Positions 18,462 through 27,719 of a stretch of 64,000 bases of DNA are shown here, piece after piece (position 1 is the stretch's first letter; the number at the start of each line of letters is the position of its first letter). The DNA lies in contig CM106585.1 of assembly GCA_048013815.1 (NCBI GenBank), forward strand, positions 10,540,001-10,604,000, read 5' to 3'. The DNA comes from Setoptus koraiensis (taxonomy: Eukaryota; Arthropoda). The translations under genes were made by a program, and so were the position numbers. The notes below the pieces were generated by a model. It was not told the origin of the DNA, did not search any database, and saw only the letters and a program-made list of their open reading frames with translations.

Positions 18462-21020
18462 TCACGATTGCTCAGGCCTAGATTCTAACGGTCTCATAAA
18501 TTTCCAACCATCATCAGATGGGTCGAAGTACTGCAACATGTTTTTGGTATTCGATTGTAACGTTGGATAGTAAGGAGTAATAAAAGAAATGTTAGTGGAT
18601 AAACTCTTGAAAATGATGATTTTGCAATCGTAAATTATAAAGTGGCCACTACTCACCCTTGTCTCCCATTTGACTCCCTTTTCTTGACGCTCCTTTAATG
18701 ACTCTCTTTGCTTTTGTTCTATGAACGTCTTAGCCGCTGTGGCATTGGCGACATCCCGAAACTTCAAGGCCCTGGTAACCTCTTTCCAAACATTACGTGA
18801 TTCAAATGTCTCTTGGGCACTTATTGGCCGAACATGTTTCTTAATCACCGGTAATGAACTAGTATCGACAAATATTTCCTTCTCACCTGTGGCTGTACTC
18901 TTGGAGTACATGATCCCATTCCATTCGCCATCAATATTCAGATATGGCTCATTATTGGGCCTAAGAATTTCACCTAAAACACGGTGCTTCTTGCCCCCAT
19001 AAAACGGTTTAGTAACAAATTCGATATTAGCTGAGTACTGCGTCTGAGCACATTTGATAGTTACTGATCCTCCAAGTTCCATCCACGGAACTGTTAATAT
19101 ACTTCTGCCGAAAGCGCTTGGAAATGTGCAAGTATAAGTCTCATTATGATCTAACAAATTAATAGTTCCATGTCCAATATTGTTGACACCAATGGATAAG
19201 CCGAGATATTTTGATTTTGTATAAACATGAGCACAGCATGTAATTCGTTTAGCTTTGTTCTCTGCGTAGAATGCGGAAACTGGAGGGTGATGTGATACTT
19301 GTTCGGCAACAAAAATCAGACTATCCTTGGCGAGCGTGCTAGGGAATTCATCATTTAAATCACATGTGGTAGATTCTTTCTGTCTAGTGTAGCTGTCGGC
19401 CGAGAAAGTTGTTTCATCCGTAGTTCTGTTATTGTTTCCGCTTTTTTCTTTTACGTGACCATTGTCATTTTGATTATTGGCTTCTTGTAGCTGCCAATGA
19501 CAACGGAAAATCTCGCCCAATATAGGATTGTATGGCTTCTTGGGCAGGGAAGAGTTTCTTCCAGCATGGAAAGCGGACAAATACCAGCGAACTACTTGGG
19601 TCATACGTTCTTCTGGTGTCTTGTGATCGGGAATGTTGGAAAATAAATCAGGGTGGGCAAAAAAATCAGCGTACATCTCTAATAGTGATCTCTTTTCTAA
19701 GATAAAAGTTGGTAAAACCACCTTAGTCAAGTCCATTCCAATCCTAATTTGTGACAATAAATGTTTTATCACACTACCATTGCCGTCTTCCATATTTCCT
19801 AGATCCTCTTCTTCTTCATCATATAACGATTCCCAATCAACACTCCCCTCCATGCTTGAGTTGGCTACTTTTGAATGATCCTGTGATAATATAATTTGTT
19901 GTTGCTGATGAGTTGGTGTCGACAGTGGTGATGATGATGGATGTCCTTTACTGATATTACTGCAGGCATCTAAATTATCATGATGGCTGGTAGTATTATT
20001 CAATATTGCTGGAGTCTGTTGCTGTTGTTTATTGATTTCCGAACAGTAAGACGTTTGCGCAGGATTAGAAGTATTAGTGGCAATTTGTTGTTGCTGTGTG
20101 ATTGCAATTAATTCCTTACTCAATGTCAGATTTGTTAAATTTCTATGTAATACATTTTCTCTTGTTGTGGCTGGCGTATCATCATCTGCATCGTAGAATG
20201 GCTCATCATCATCATCGTCGTCGCTAACGTCAACCATTTGCCGCTGCTGTTCATTATTTTGTGGTGTTATTAATAATGATGTTTGGTTGTAGCTACTAAT
20301 ATTGCGCTGCTTTTTCAACGACAACGGCGATGTCGATGACGCTGCCGTCGCCACTGTCGCTGATGTTACTGTTGTGGCCGCGGCAGCTGAATTACAATTT
20401 GAACTATCGACTAGAGCTTGATCTGTAGCTATCGAGTGCCTGTACTGTGGGTAGTGATAAATTTTGCCACTATTATTATCCCTATAACTGATACTATTGT
20501 CTGAGGCCAGTTCCGACGATGATTGCGGCGATAATCTAGCCAATCTATTACTGCTGTTATTGTCTAGTGAGGTGGCCTGTTGTTGTTGTTGTTTTAGGCG
20601 CTGCTTATCCTTGTTTCTGGATTTATCCTTTTTTCTTGATGGGGCCCTGATAGTGGCACCGTCGGCAAGTGGCGCACCACCAGATGGTGACGAGCTAGAA
20701 TTTGCCTGAGATGATGCAGATAAATTGGCTACTGACGAGGTGTTAGGCGAATCGGACGATGCAGCTGACTTAAGTGGTATTGCCTTCACTGTAACCTTGG
20801 CTATCTGTAATAGTACTATTGCATGCTTGATCGAGCCTAATAAATTATCTGAATTGTTCTTTATGGTTATGAGACCATCTCGTTCTTGATCACTAGAGGC
20901 CAATTCTATTTTCTTATCTAGCTTCTCTGTTTGCTCAATAAGTAACTGTAAGTAGGCATCAACCTCTGCCAATTTTTGATCGAAATCGTTGATAGAAACT
21001 TTCTTGTGACTATGGTACAT
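18462..21020 (-). CDS. OSBPL9: Oxysterol-binding-protein-related protein, ORP9/10/11 class
   Basis: ORP9-class proteins move sterols, PI4P or phosphatidylserine at ER-Golgi or ER-endosome contacts. Two exons, 21020-18657 and 18530-18462, give 810 residues. Residues 13-80 match the conserved ORP9 helical segment (DFDQKLAEVDAYLQLLIEQ). A FFAT-like VAP-binding motif in an acidic stretch (EPFYDADDD) lies near 272. The ligand-binding domain starts with LEKRSLLEMYADFFAHPDLF, then KKPYNPILGEIF and the family signature EQVSHHPP near 571. The C-terminus contains WKEVTRALKFRD and, after the last intron, DPSDDGWKFMRP. The 126-bp last intron is stop-free and in frame, so an unspliced product would carry 42 extra residues. 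No PH domain is visible upstream before CRIPT: either this is the PH-less short form, or a PH exon lies farther away. A splice acceptor just upstream (near 21040) is possible, so the ATG may be internal. Confidence 0.9.
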   Translation of the reverse strand: MYHSHKKVSINDFDQKLAEVDAYLQLLIEQTEKLDKKIELASSDQERDGLITIKNNSDNLLGSIKHAIVLLQIAKVTVKAIPLKSAASSDSPNTSSVANLSASSQANSSSSPSGGAPLADGATIRAPSRKKDKSRNKDKQRLKQQQQQATSLDNNSSNRLARLSPQSSSELASDNSISYRDNNSGKIYHYPQYRHSIATDQALVDSSNCNSAAAATTVTSATVATAASSTSPLSLKKQRNISSYNQTSLLITPQNNEQQRQMVDVSDDDDDDEPFYDADDDTPATTRENVLHRNLTNLTLSKELIAITQQQQIATNTSNPAQTSYCSEINKQQQQTPAILNNTTSHHDNLDACSNISKGHPSSSPLSTPTHQQQQIILSQDHSKVANSSMEGSVDWESLYDEEEEDLGNMEDGNGSVIKHLLSQIRIGMDLTKVVLPTFILEKRSLLEMYADFFAHPDLFSNIPDHKTPEERMTQVVRWYLSAFHAGRNSSLPKKPYNPILGEIFRCHWQLQEANNQNDNGHVKEKSGNNNRTTDETTFSADSYTRQKESTTCDLNDEFPSTLAKDSLIFVAEQVSHHPPVSAFYAENKAKRITCCAHVYTKSKYLGLSIGVNNIGHGTINLLDHNETYTCTFPSAFGRSILTVPWMELGGSVTIKCAQTQYSANIEFVTKPFYGGKKHRVLGEILRPNNEPYLNIDGEWNGIMYSKSTATGEKEIFVDTSSLPVIKKHVRPISAQETFESRNVWKEVTRALKFRDVANATAAKTFIEQKQRESLKERQEKGVKWETRVSSGHFIIYDCKIIIFKSLSTNISFITPYYPTLQSNTKNMLQYFDPSDDGWKFMRPLESRPEQS
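18531..18656 (-). other. In-frame 126-bp intron of the ORP9-type gene
   Basis: The donor is AAGG|GTGAGT at 18657/18656 and the acceptor is TTGCAG|TACTTC at 18531/18530, phase 0 on both sides. The 42 encoded residues are Ile/Ser/Asn-rich and unlike any ORP, whereas the sequences on either side join into the usual ORP C-terminus. The reading frame through it is open, so a simple frame search would call it coding. Confidence 0.8.
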
Positions 21021-22398
21021 GGATGACAGTGATGTGGTCTCACAGAGGAATAGTAATATTGACTGGTGGCGGCGTTATATGTAATATTGGGTACATTAAG
21101 AGAATACATGTAATAAAACGGATAGGTAATAATAATGATAATAGTTAATGGTAATAATATTTCAATTCATCATTCAATTAGTGTTGATGATCGATAAATT
21201 GACGACTTTCATTGTTTCCTAAATGATGTTGCTGCCTATCCCACTGATCAATTGAATGGTGTTGTATATTGTTGTTGTTATTGTGTTGTTGCGTTCGTAA
21301 TGGCGTGTGCGTGTGGTTGAAAATGGCTGTTCGTTCTTGTGGTTGTCGCTGTCGTCGAGCCAAATAATAATTATAATGAATCACTTTGATAGTTAGCGAT
21401 GCCAACAAATGATATGGCAGGTTAGAAAGTGACTTTTTCCTGATATACGGCTAAACTAATGTGGTGGTAAATAAATAAAATAACACAACACAACAAAAGC
21501 ACCAATCTTGCACAGTAGTTGTGATTTGTGGCAGGCACAAGTATTGCCGCTGCTGCTGGGTGTAATTCGCTCCTCATGCCACTAGATATTATCATCTGAA
21601 TCTATTGTGCCACTCTTGTAAACATTATACTGATGACTTGGTATGAAAATAAATATACAACAATAATCGTATAATATTAAAACGTTGTTTGCATCAGTCT
21701 TTCGATAAAGTTTCTGCTTGAATATTCGATGAAACATGCCATACGAAACCGTCCCGCAGCACTTAGCCACTATCGTATATCAGTAATTTGCGCCCTTCTT
21801 TCGGCATGCCTTGCACTGGGGCAGTACTAGACGCAGTGAAGGGTAACCTGAGCGCTAGTTATTGCTGATTGAAAACTTTATCCAATCATCCACGTACGGC
21901 TCCCTTCGGGGATTGTCATACGTAATTTTTGGGGGCCATCGGCCCTATTCTCTTATAATCTTAAAAAAACAAATTAACAAAAGGGTGCCCGCAGACGCAG
22001 TTACCTCTGTCAGCGAGCCATGGACCGTACTCTCTGTGCGGTTCGCGGCCCCGGTGCTAGATCACGCAAGGTGTCACAGATTCTCGGAATCCACCCATCA
22101 TAAAATGCATAGCGCAAGAGGCAAAAGCGTACCTTTTTTAATTAAAAAGAAACTCGTGCAGTTTTGTAAATCTCACGATGGGAGTTGTACACCGACTCAA
22201 CGGATCTACTCTGTTCAGTTGACCGTGACTAACGCTAATGCACTGCATAGAAATTAACAAGTTTGTAAGTTTTGTAAGTTACAATCTGCCGCATAATTGT
22301 AGAATCAAATATCGTAAAATACTGTTTAATGGGGAAAGCAACAATTGCTAGATACAGATATAAAACATGGGCGAATAGGATCTGTGATTTCGACCAGA
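21021..22398. other. Region between the ORP9-type exon and CRIPT
   Basis: I looked here for the PH-domain exon of the ORP9-type gene and found none. A pyrimidine-rich acceptor-like stretch precedes the exon near 21030-21055. The left part is AT-rich with CAA/GTT runs; the right part (21771-22258) has a different, hairpin-rich character and is listed separately. TTTAAT near 22325 could serve as an ATTAAA poly(A) signal for CRIPT. Confidence 0.5.
21771..22258. other. Unexplained hairpin-rich segment, candidate structured RNA or insert
   Basis: This 490-bp segment differs from its AT-rich surroundings. It contains a UUCG-capped stem (TCCC-TTCG-GGGA at 21901-21912, extended by ACGTA/TACGT at 21892-21896 and 21919-21923), a GGGCC-ATC-GGCCC hairpin at 21933-21945, and a 7-bp stem ACCGTAC/GTGCGGT with a TCTCT loop near 22023-22041 inside GCGA/TCGC arms. 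I could not match it to tRNA, rRNA, U snRNA, SRP, RNase P/MRP or 7SK. A 131-codon plus-strand frame crosses it but resembles no known family. Confidence 0.35.
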
Positions 22399-22734
22399 TC
22401 ACGTTGACGATTGCGAATAATTCTTAGTGCTCAGTATCCTGCTGCCACACATACTGCAAATGCCCTTCTTGTAGGCGCAAGCCTGACAGTAATAGCATCC
22501 AGCTTGGTGGGTCTTGGATTTGCATATTCTACAATCCCTGTACTGCTGATAGGGGCTGGCGGCAGCCGATCTAGACGATGACGACGAAGATCCAGATTGG
22601 TAGGCACGCCGAGTAAGCAGCTTGTTCTCGTTTAGCTTCCTTCCACCGCTATCTGTAACATTCCTTGCTCCAGCCTTCCATGAGTCGGGCGTCACTATCT
22701 TGGTCAGTTTTTTCTCGCATTTCTCGCAAACCAT
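22399..22734 (-). CDS. CRIPT: CRIPT, cysteine-rich PDZ-binding protein
   Basis: CRIPT is a small conserved zinc protein. It was described as a PDZ3 ligand of PSD-95 at synapses and is also found associated with the minor spliceosome. The 111-residue frame starts at ATG 22734 with MVCEKCEKKL and has the family landmarks TPDSWKAGARN, SGGRKLNENK, CRICKS, CQACAYKKGICSMCG and ILSTKNY. Four CxxC pairs are intact. The C-terminus is QSST, close to the QTSV of mammals but without a strict terminal PDZ valine. A Ser-rich stretch of about ten residues (near 49-62) replaces the shorter linker of other species. Single exon, upstream of the ORP9-type gene on the same strand. Confidence 0.95.
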   Translation of the reverse strand: MVCEKCEKKLTKIVTPDSWKAGARNVTDSGGRKLNENKLLTRRAYQSGSSSSSSRSAAASPYQQYRDCRICKSKTHQAGCYYCQACAYKKGICSMCGSRILSTKNYSQSST

Positions 22735-23144
22735 CCTGTGAGAGCTTTGCTGGTTGTCAATTGGTAGTCAATCGGTAGTCTGCTGGCAACGAGAAAAGTA
22801 TTTTTTTTTTCTCAAATATCAATCTAATATTGTTTGGTTTGCAATCAACAATGGCAACTGATTGCGGATCCATCTGCTGTCCGAATCATTGTGGTGAATA
22901 CAATATAATATGTTGTTATATTTGCATGCTAAATAGATTGGTGAACAAATCTACTCGAGTGATAAGTAGCTCTAATATTTTTATTCCGATGATGAGATCT
23001 ATCCGATAACAGCCTGGCGGTCATCTGCTGCTATATATCATCGATTGAATGTAAACATTCTGCTGATTTTGGCGCGTGTATTCAAATCAAAAAACTTTTT
23101 CGAAAAACTTGTCCGAAAAACGACGAAGAAAATTCTTACGCCAT
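22735..23144. other. Intergenic region between CRIPT and the dynein-like gene
   Basis: About 410 bp hold the CRIPT promoter/5' UTR and the 3' UTR of the dynein-like gene, both on the minus strand. A poly-T run occurs near 22800-22811. No other structure is seen. Confidence 0.55.
22980..22985 (-). terminator. AATAAA poly(A) signal candidate for the dynein-like gene
   Basis: A minus-strand AATAAA lies about 160 nt beyond the dynein-like stop codon and before CRIPT begins. It is consistent with a transcript that ends there and does not continue into further dynein exons. Confidence 0.45.
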
Positions 23145-26100
23145 CTAGGCTGACTTGATGAGTCTCACCAGTGAGTAGCTACAATCGTTCCATTTGTTTG
23201 CGTTGAATCTTATCTTGTTGCCAGATGAAACAAGCAAACGCCTTTGCAACTCTATCAGACAAAGTATCCTGTCTGAACCGGACATAGGCCTGACATACAC
23301 AATGTAGGCCGCTTGAAGCAAGGTGTCGCCCAGTGAGGAGTTGAGTACTTCGGTCAAGTCGTCCAACTCTTTCGTCCATGTATCTATTTGTGTGAGTAAA
23401 TTCTGTTTTAATTTGTCTACATTGGTCAATTGTGTTTGACAGTCATTGACGTTTTTCGCTAAATTAGACTGATACCTAATCTTCTTCTGCAGTATATTGT
23501 GAACGCGTTGCAGTTTCTGATTGACCTTATCGATTTTGTGACGTCTGTTATTCAGGTCCGCCAACAACTCAGAGAGTTTCTTCTCTGATTCAACATATAG
23601 CTTATAATTAGGTTTGACCACATTAATCACTCTGTCGAAGATGTCCACAGCATGTAGCCATTTGGCCAGCAGTTGACATTCGACCGACACACTGCCCAAT
23701 GATTGCAGATTAAGCTGATCCGATTGGAGATATTTCTCTCTTATGAGTTGCATCACTTCCGGTGGAATAGATTTTTTATCTAGACGCTTGAGATCATCTA
23801 GAAAGTTTACACCGTTGGCTTGTATCATTTTCAAACTGGGAGTCCAATAATCAAGGCATATCTTGCCCGTCAATGAGTCGAATTTTCGTATTGGCTGCAA
23901 CACGCCAGCATGTTGATTTTGTTCATGCACTTTCCTTTGATGTCCAAGGCTAGTTTGTATAAAACAAGTCGATCTTAATATGCACACGGCCTCTATAACC
24001 ATTTTGACAGCTTCAGGCGGTTGCGGTTTCATACAGCGAATTGTTTTCAGCGATGATTCGTCCAAGTTGCTAAGAGCTCTGGCGGCTGCCCGAATGGCCG
24101 GTATGGCCCGATGAGTCAATTGGCTTATGCAATCGTCTCGTATCTTTGCCATAGCCTGTTGCTTGTTCAACGCTCTCGCCTCGTCCGCGGCCAGTATCTC
24201 CTGTTCCAATTCCAATCCAACGGTTTCCTGTTCCAGTTTTGCTATCAATTCTTCACTCTCACAACAAGAATCCAATAAGTCTCGCTCGTACATTTGACTG
24301 ATTTCATTGACGAGACCATCCACCTCAACCAGGTTTTCTTTGGCCGATTGAACGGCCTTGAGCAGACTCTCTTTTCTCTTTGCCAATTTCGATCTGTTTT
24401 TGCTCCACAGCGACTTGAATCTACACACAAACTCTATGAACAGCGGGGGCGTAATTAATTTGTAGCTTGTCAGGCAGTGACCAGCTTCCCTATAGCCTCT
24501 AGAGTTCCTAGGGCGACCGGACGATAGTTGCGGTTGAGGCGGATATTGCAACTGCAAATATTGTCGCACGGTGACGTGCATTTCTAACAATGCTCGCGCT
24601 ATCAATTTTTTCCATTCATCTCTGGCGGTATCATCAGTTTCGTCGGGAAAATACTCTATGCTCTCGGCAAACTTCTCTGCCACAATTTCCAGCGCATCGC
24701 TAGGCCATTCTTCCAGCCAATCGCCAATTTTCATGTGCTCCAAGAAAACATCTAGTGCATGTTCGCGATTTGCCATTGTTTGCAATCGTTTCAATTCCGT
24801 CATATATTGCTCTAATCCCAATTCTAAAAATTGAGCCAAAGTTGTGACGGTTGTTGGCGATATCTCTTTGTTGATTATCGCACTCAATTCCTGCCAATGT
24901 CTATCTTTCAATCTATTCTCTGTGAGAATTTTCAAGATAGGCGCACATTTCATGATGAAATCCTCCAGTCTTGTTCGCAAAGTATTAACATTATACGGTA
25001 GATTTTCCGTTATAGCCTCATAGATCAGCATGGTCTCACTACAAACAATTTCCGGTGTCCGTATTGGTGCCCGGATATATTTAGTTTCTAGGAGATTGAT
25101 CTGTTTGGTAAACTCATTCAGTTTATTCTCGACAGATCGGTACTGTATTCGTTTGATTTCGGAATGCATCCATTTGATTTGATTTCTGTCGAATTGATTG
25201 GCGAGCAACCAAAATATTCGCAGTGGCTCTACCCAATAGAGCCATTCTTTCAATATCTGTTCAACGTTCGTGCTGCTATCAATCGGCAATTCTAAATTGA
25301 GCAGTTGTTTCTCCTCTAACAATTGTTGGTATTGTTGCTCCAAAAACAGCAGTCGTTGCTTGAGTTTCTGAGCCACCTCAGAGTTTTCGTTGACATTTTC
25401 AAGAGGCGAGGCCAAACGTTTCTGATAGAAGTCACACATGACTCTATGGAGATCATCGACCAACTGAAACAAGGTGCTTGATTTAATTCCGATCTGTTCT
25501 GTTAGCTTTTGTTTCTTCACGGAATACAATTTCTTGGATTTTCTCACCAAGTGATTCAATCTATGAGGCCAACTATTCAATTGATGTATCAACTCAAAAT
25601 GTTCCTCGTGCATGTCTAGACTGGCCATTTCAATGAGAGACTGGTGCTCATTTATGGCCAATTCATAGACGCTAATCAATTTGGTCATTTTTCCGGTCTC
25701 AATCTCCTTCAAATTGTTTATTTTCTCTATGAGCAAACTGACAGCGGATCTTTTCTCGTGTGTCTGGTCCAAGCTGCCAGATAATGTTATGTTGGAGGCT
25801 ATATCTTCGAATTGTGTCAGGCAACTTTTCAGCGAATTGTTGACCTCTTCAAACTTTGTTCTTGTCATCTCTTGTTGTCGCTTGCATATTAACTGTTGTA
25901 ATTGTTGTTGCAGAGCGCTACAATCGATGGTGACCATGCCACAATCGTAGTGGACATCCAATCTATTGAGTTCCATTTGAATCAACTTCAGACGCCGCAA
26001 TTCGTTGGATAGGTTGTATTGATTCGAATGGTCAGCTGCCGAATCACAACTATCCATTGATTGGGCAGAATCTTGGCCCGAATCAGTGGATGGCTGCAAT

Positions 26101-27719
26101 TGTAGTGTCGATCGCTTCAGGATAGTGACAAATTTCGATATATAGATTGATAGCGCTTGCGAGAGATGCGAATCTTTCGCTGTTATCATTTTGGCGATTC
26201 TTCTCTTGCTGTCAACAACGAAAGGGTCGTCTTTATCAACCGACTCTAGATAATTACCAGACGATGCGCAAGGGTATCTGTGCTCCAATTGATCCATCCA
26301 TATTGATGCAGTAAGCGAAATCAATTCCGTTTCGATACGTGGCAGTAGTAGCTGGGTTTCCACAAGCTCATCCACTGAGAACAATATCAATTCTACCAAA
26401 TCCTCCTCTCCAGGCTCGTAATTAAGGACTGCCTGAGATTCTCTGGATACACTAGTAGATGCCCACCAGTCGTTGATTGATTCCAATGACAGTTTCATAT
26501 TGATAGACAAAATGGGAGGCTTCCGTTTTTTCATAGTCTCTGCCACATGATCGCACCAAGCTTGTATGCAATTGACGAGAAATTGTCGCAGTAGCAAAGA
26601 CATGATACACGTTATTCTATCGAGCAGTATTGTTTCTGGCACTAGTTTCAATAGCATCTCTCTATCTGATTTGTATTTATCATCGTAGATTGTTTGCAGC
26701 ACCAGAGCGGGCCACTCATAACGAATCACAGAGCGAATTTGTTGACACTGACAACATATTGCCAATTTATATTTTGAGGGCGACAATTGTTGAAGTTCGT
26801 TTGTGGATAGCGTCAACGCTTGGAAACATTTAGCTGAGTTGCTAATTATTGCGTGAAATATGGGACTTGTTTTCAGCAGTAATAAATCCTTTGATTGATC
26901 ACGAACTTGTAACAGTTTCTCGTGCCACGGCACGGGTGCTACAATTGTTGTACTGACGTAGCTGTCCAATCTGAGCTTCTCGCCGCCCAACCCGTTGAGT
27001 GTCTTTTGTAGTAAAGCTATATCCCATGCCATGCAATCTAGCATTGCATCTTGACAATTTTCATTGGCCTCACACAACACCTGGTCGATAATTGTCAGCG
27101 ATTTAGGCTGATTTCTTGCGATCAAATTGATGAATCTTTTGCAATTCGTCTTGATGAACTCTGCTCTAACAAGCTTGAATTTGTCCGGAGTGATAACGAG
27201 GTGTTTGTTCGAAGCGCCAAGAGAATGCAATACTTTTTTGATGTTGGACACGAACGAAATATCGTCTTTTATATTTTCATTGGGCAAACTTTTTCGCTGT
27301 TGTTCATCCGGATATTTTGGCCGACAACAGCAACACGACAACCGGTGCCGTTGTTCCTTTGTCTCATTGGTCGGATCTACTATGACGGGTAAAAGGCAGC
27401 TTGTTTGTTTAATGCGATATGAATTATCATATCTACTAGGCCAAGCTACATTGTCCGTTAGACATTTAAGGTATTCGAGTGGCCGAGACGAACTGTAGCA
27501 CAGGCCAACTAAATTATGTGCAATGATGCTGTTGGATTGGTGACCCAGTAGGTCATTTGGGTATCCGAAATTGACACATTGATACTTATTTTCATCGATG
27601 GTATTGGACAGTTTCAGCGATGGCACGTCCATCGACAGGAGAATTGCATTGCTCGTCGGACAGGCACAAGCGTTATGCTGAGTGTCGTTAGCACGGATAT
27701 TGCGCTCCATTTGTTCCAT
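23145..27719 (-). CDS. Dynein heavy chain derivative without the AAA motor: tail, linker start, stalk, microtubule-binding domain
   Basis: The 1524-residue single-exon frame starts at ATG 27719. Residues 1-930 resemble an axonemal DHC tail with helical, coiled-coil-like stretches. Linker helices follow (RHWQELSAI near 942, LAQFLELGLEQYMTELKRL near 965). Near residue 995 the chain jumps to the end of AAA4 (DWLEEWPSDALEIVAEKF), then LLEMHVTVRQ, TPPLFIEFV near 1090 and stalk helix CC1 with ADEARALNKQQ near 1180. The microtubule-binding domain spans about 1212-1365 (PQPPEAVKMVIEAV, DYWTPSLKM, KKSIPPEVMQLIREKY, WLHAVDIFDRV), then CC2 and the AAA5 entry LGDTLLQAAYIVYV near 1460. It ends at 1524. 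AAA1-3, most of AAA4, AAA5-6 and the C-terminal domain are missing, and I see no Walker A motif. Conserved stalk and microtubule-binding residues in a long open frame suggest a non-motor microtubule-binding protein. An assembly deletion or a decaying gene are the alternatives. Confidence 0.8.
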   Translation of the reverse strand: MEQMERNIRANDTQHNACACPTSNAILLSMDVPSLKLSNTIDENKYQCVNFGYPNDLLGHQSNSIIAHNLVGLCYSSSRPLEYLKCLTDNVAWPSRYDNSYRIKQTSCLLPVIVDPTNETKEQRHRLSCCCCRPKYPDEQQRKSLPNENIKDDISFVSNIKKVLHSLGASNKHLVITPDKFKLVRAEFIKTNCKRFINLIARNQPKSLTIIDQVLCEANENCQDAMLDCMAWDIALLQKTLNGLGGEKLRLDSYVSTTIVAPVPWHEKLLQVRDQSKDLLLLKTSPIFHAIISNSAKCFQALTLSTNELQQLSPSKYKLAICCQCQQIRSVIRYEWPALVLQTIYDDKYKSDREMLLKLVPETILLDRITCIMSLLLRQFLVNCIQAWCDHVAETMKKRKPPILSINMKLSLESINDWWASTSVSRESQAVLNYEPGEEDLVELILFSVDELVETQLLLPRIETELISLTASIWMDQLEHRYPCASSGNYLESVDKDDPFVVDSKRRIAKMITAKDSHLSQALSIYISKFVTILKRSTLQLQPSTDSGQDSAQSMDSCDSAADHSNQYNLSNELRRLKLIQMELNRLDVHYDCGMVTIDCSALQQQLQQLICKRQQEMTRTKFEEVNNSLKSCLTQFEDIASNITLSGSLDQTHEKRSAVSLLIEKINNLKEIETGKMTKLISVYELAINEHQSLIEMASLDMHEEHFELIHQLNSWPHRLNHLVRKSKKLYSVKKQKLTEQIGIKSSTLFQLVDDLHRVMCDFYQKRLASPLENVNENSEVAQKLKQRLLFLEQQYQQLLEEKQLLNLELPIDSSTNVEQILKEWLYWVEPLRIFWLLANQFDRNQIKWMHSEIKRIQYRSVENKLNEFTKQINLLETKYIRAPIRTPEIVCSETMLIYEAITENLPYNVNTLRTRLEDFIMKCAPILKILTENRLKDRHWQELSAIINKEISPTTVTTLAQFLELGLEQYMTELKRLQTMANREHALDVFLEHMKIGDWLEEWPSDALEIVAEKFAESIEYFPDETDDTARDEWKKLIARALLEMHVTVRQYLQLQYPPQPQLSSGRPRNSRGYREAGHCLTSYKLITPPLFIEFVCRFKSLWSKNRSKLAKRKESLLKAVQSAKENLVEVDGLVNEISQMYERDLLDSCCESEELIAKLEQETVGLELEQEILAADEARALNKQQAMAKIRDDCISQLTHRAIPAIRAAARALSNLDESSLKTIRCMKPQPPEAVKMVIEAVCILRSTCFIQTSLGHQRKVHEQNQHAGVLQPIRKFDSLTGKICLDYWTPSLKMIQANGVNFLDDLKRLDKKSIPPEVMQLIREKYLQSDQLNLQSLGSVSVECQLLAKWLHAVDIFDRVINVVKPNYKLYVESEKKLSELLADLNNRRHKIDKVNQKLQRVHNILQKKIRYQSNLAKNVNDCQTQLTNVDKLKQNLLTQIDTWTKELDDLTEVLNSSLGDTLLQAAYIVYVRPMSGSDRILCLIELQRRLLVSSGNKIRFNANKWNDCSYSLVRLIKSA

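Noticed and set aside
26971-27000. GLGGEKLR in the dynein tail as a possible P-loop
   Set aside because: The order of residues does not fit GxxxxGK[ST]; it lies in the tail well before the linker, where no ATP site is expected.
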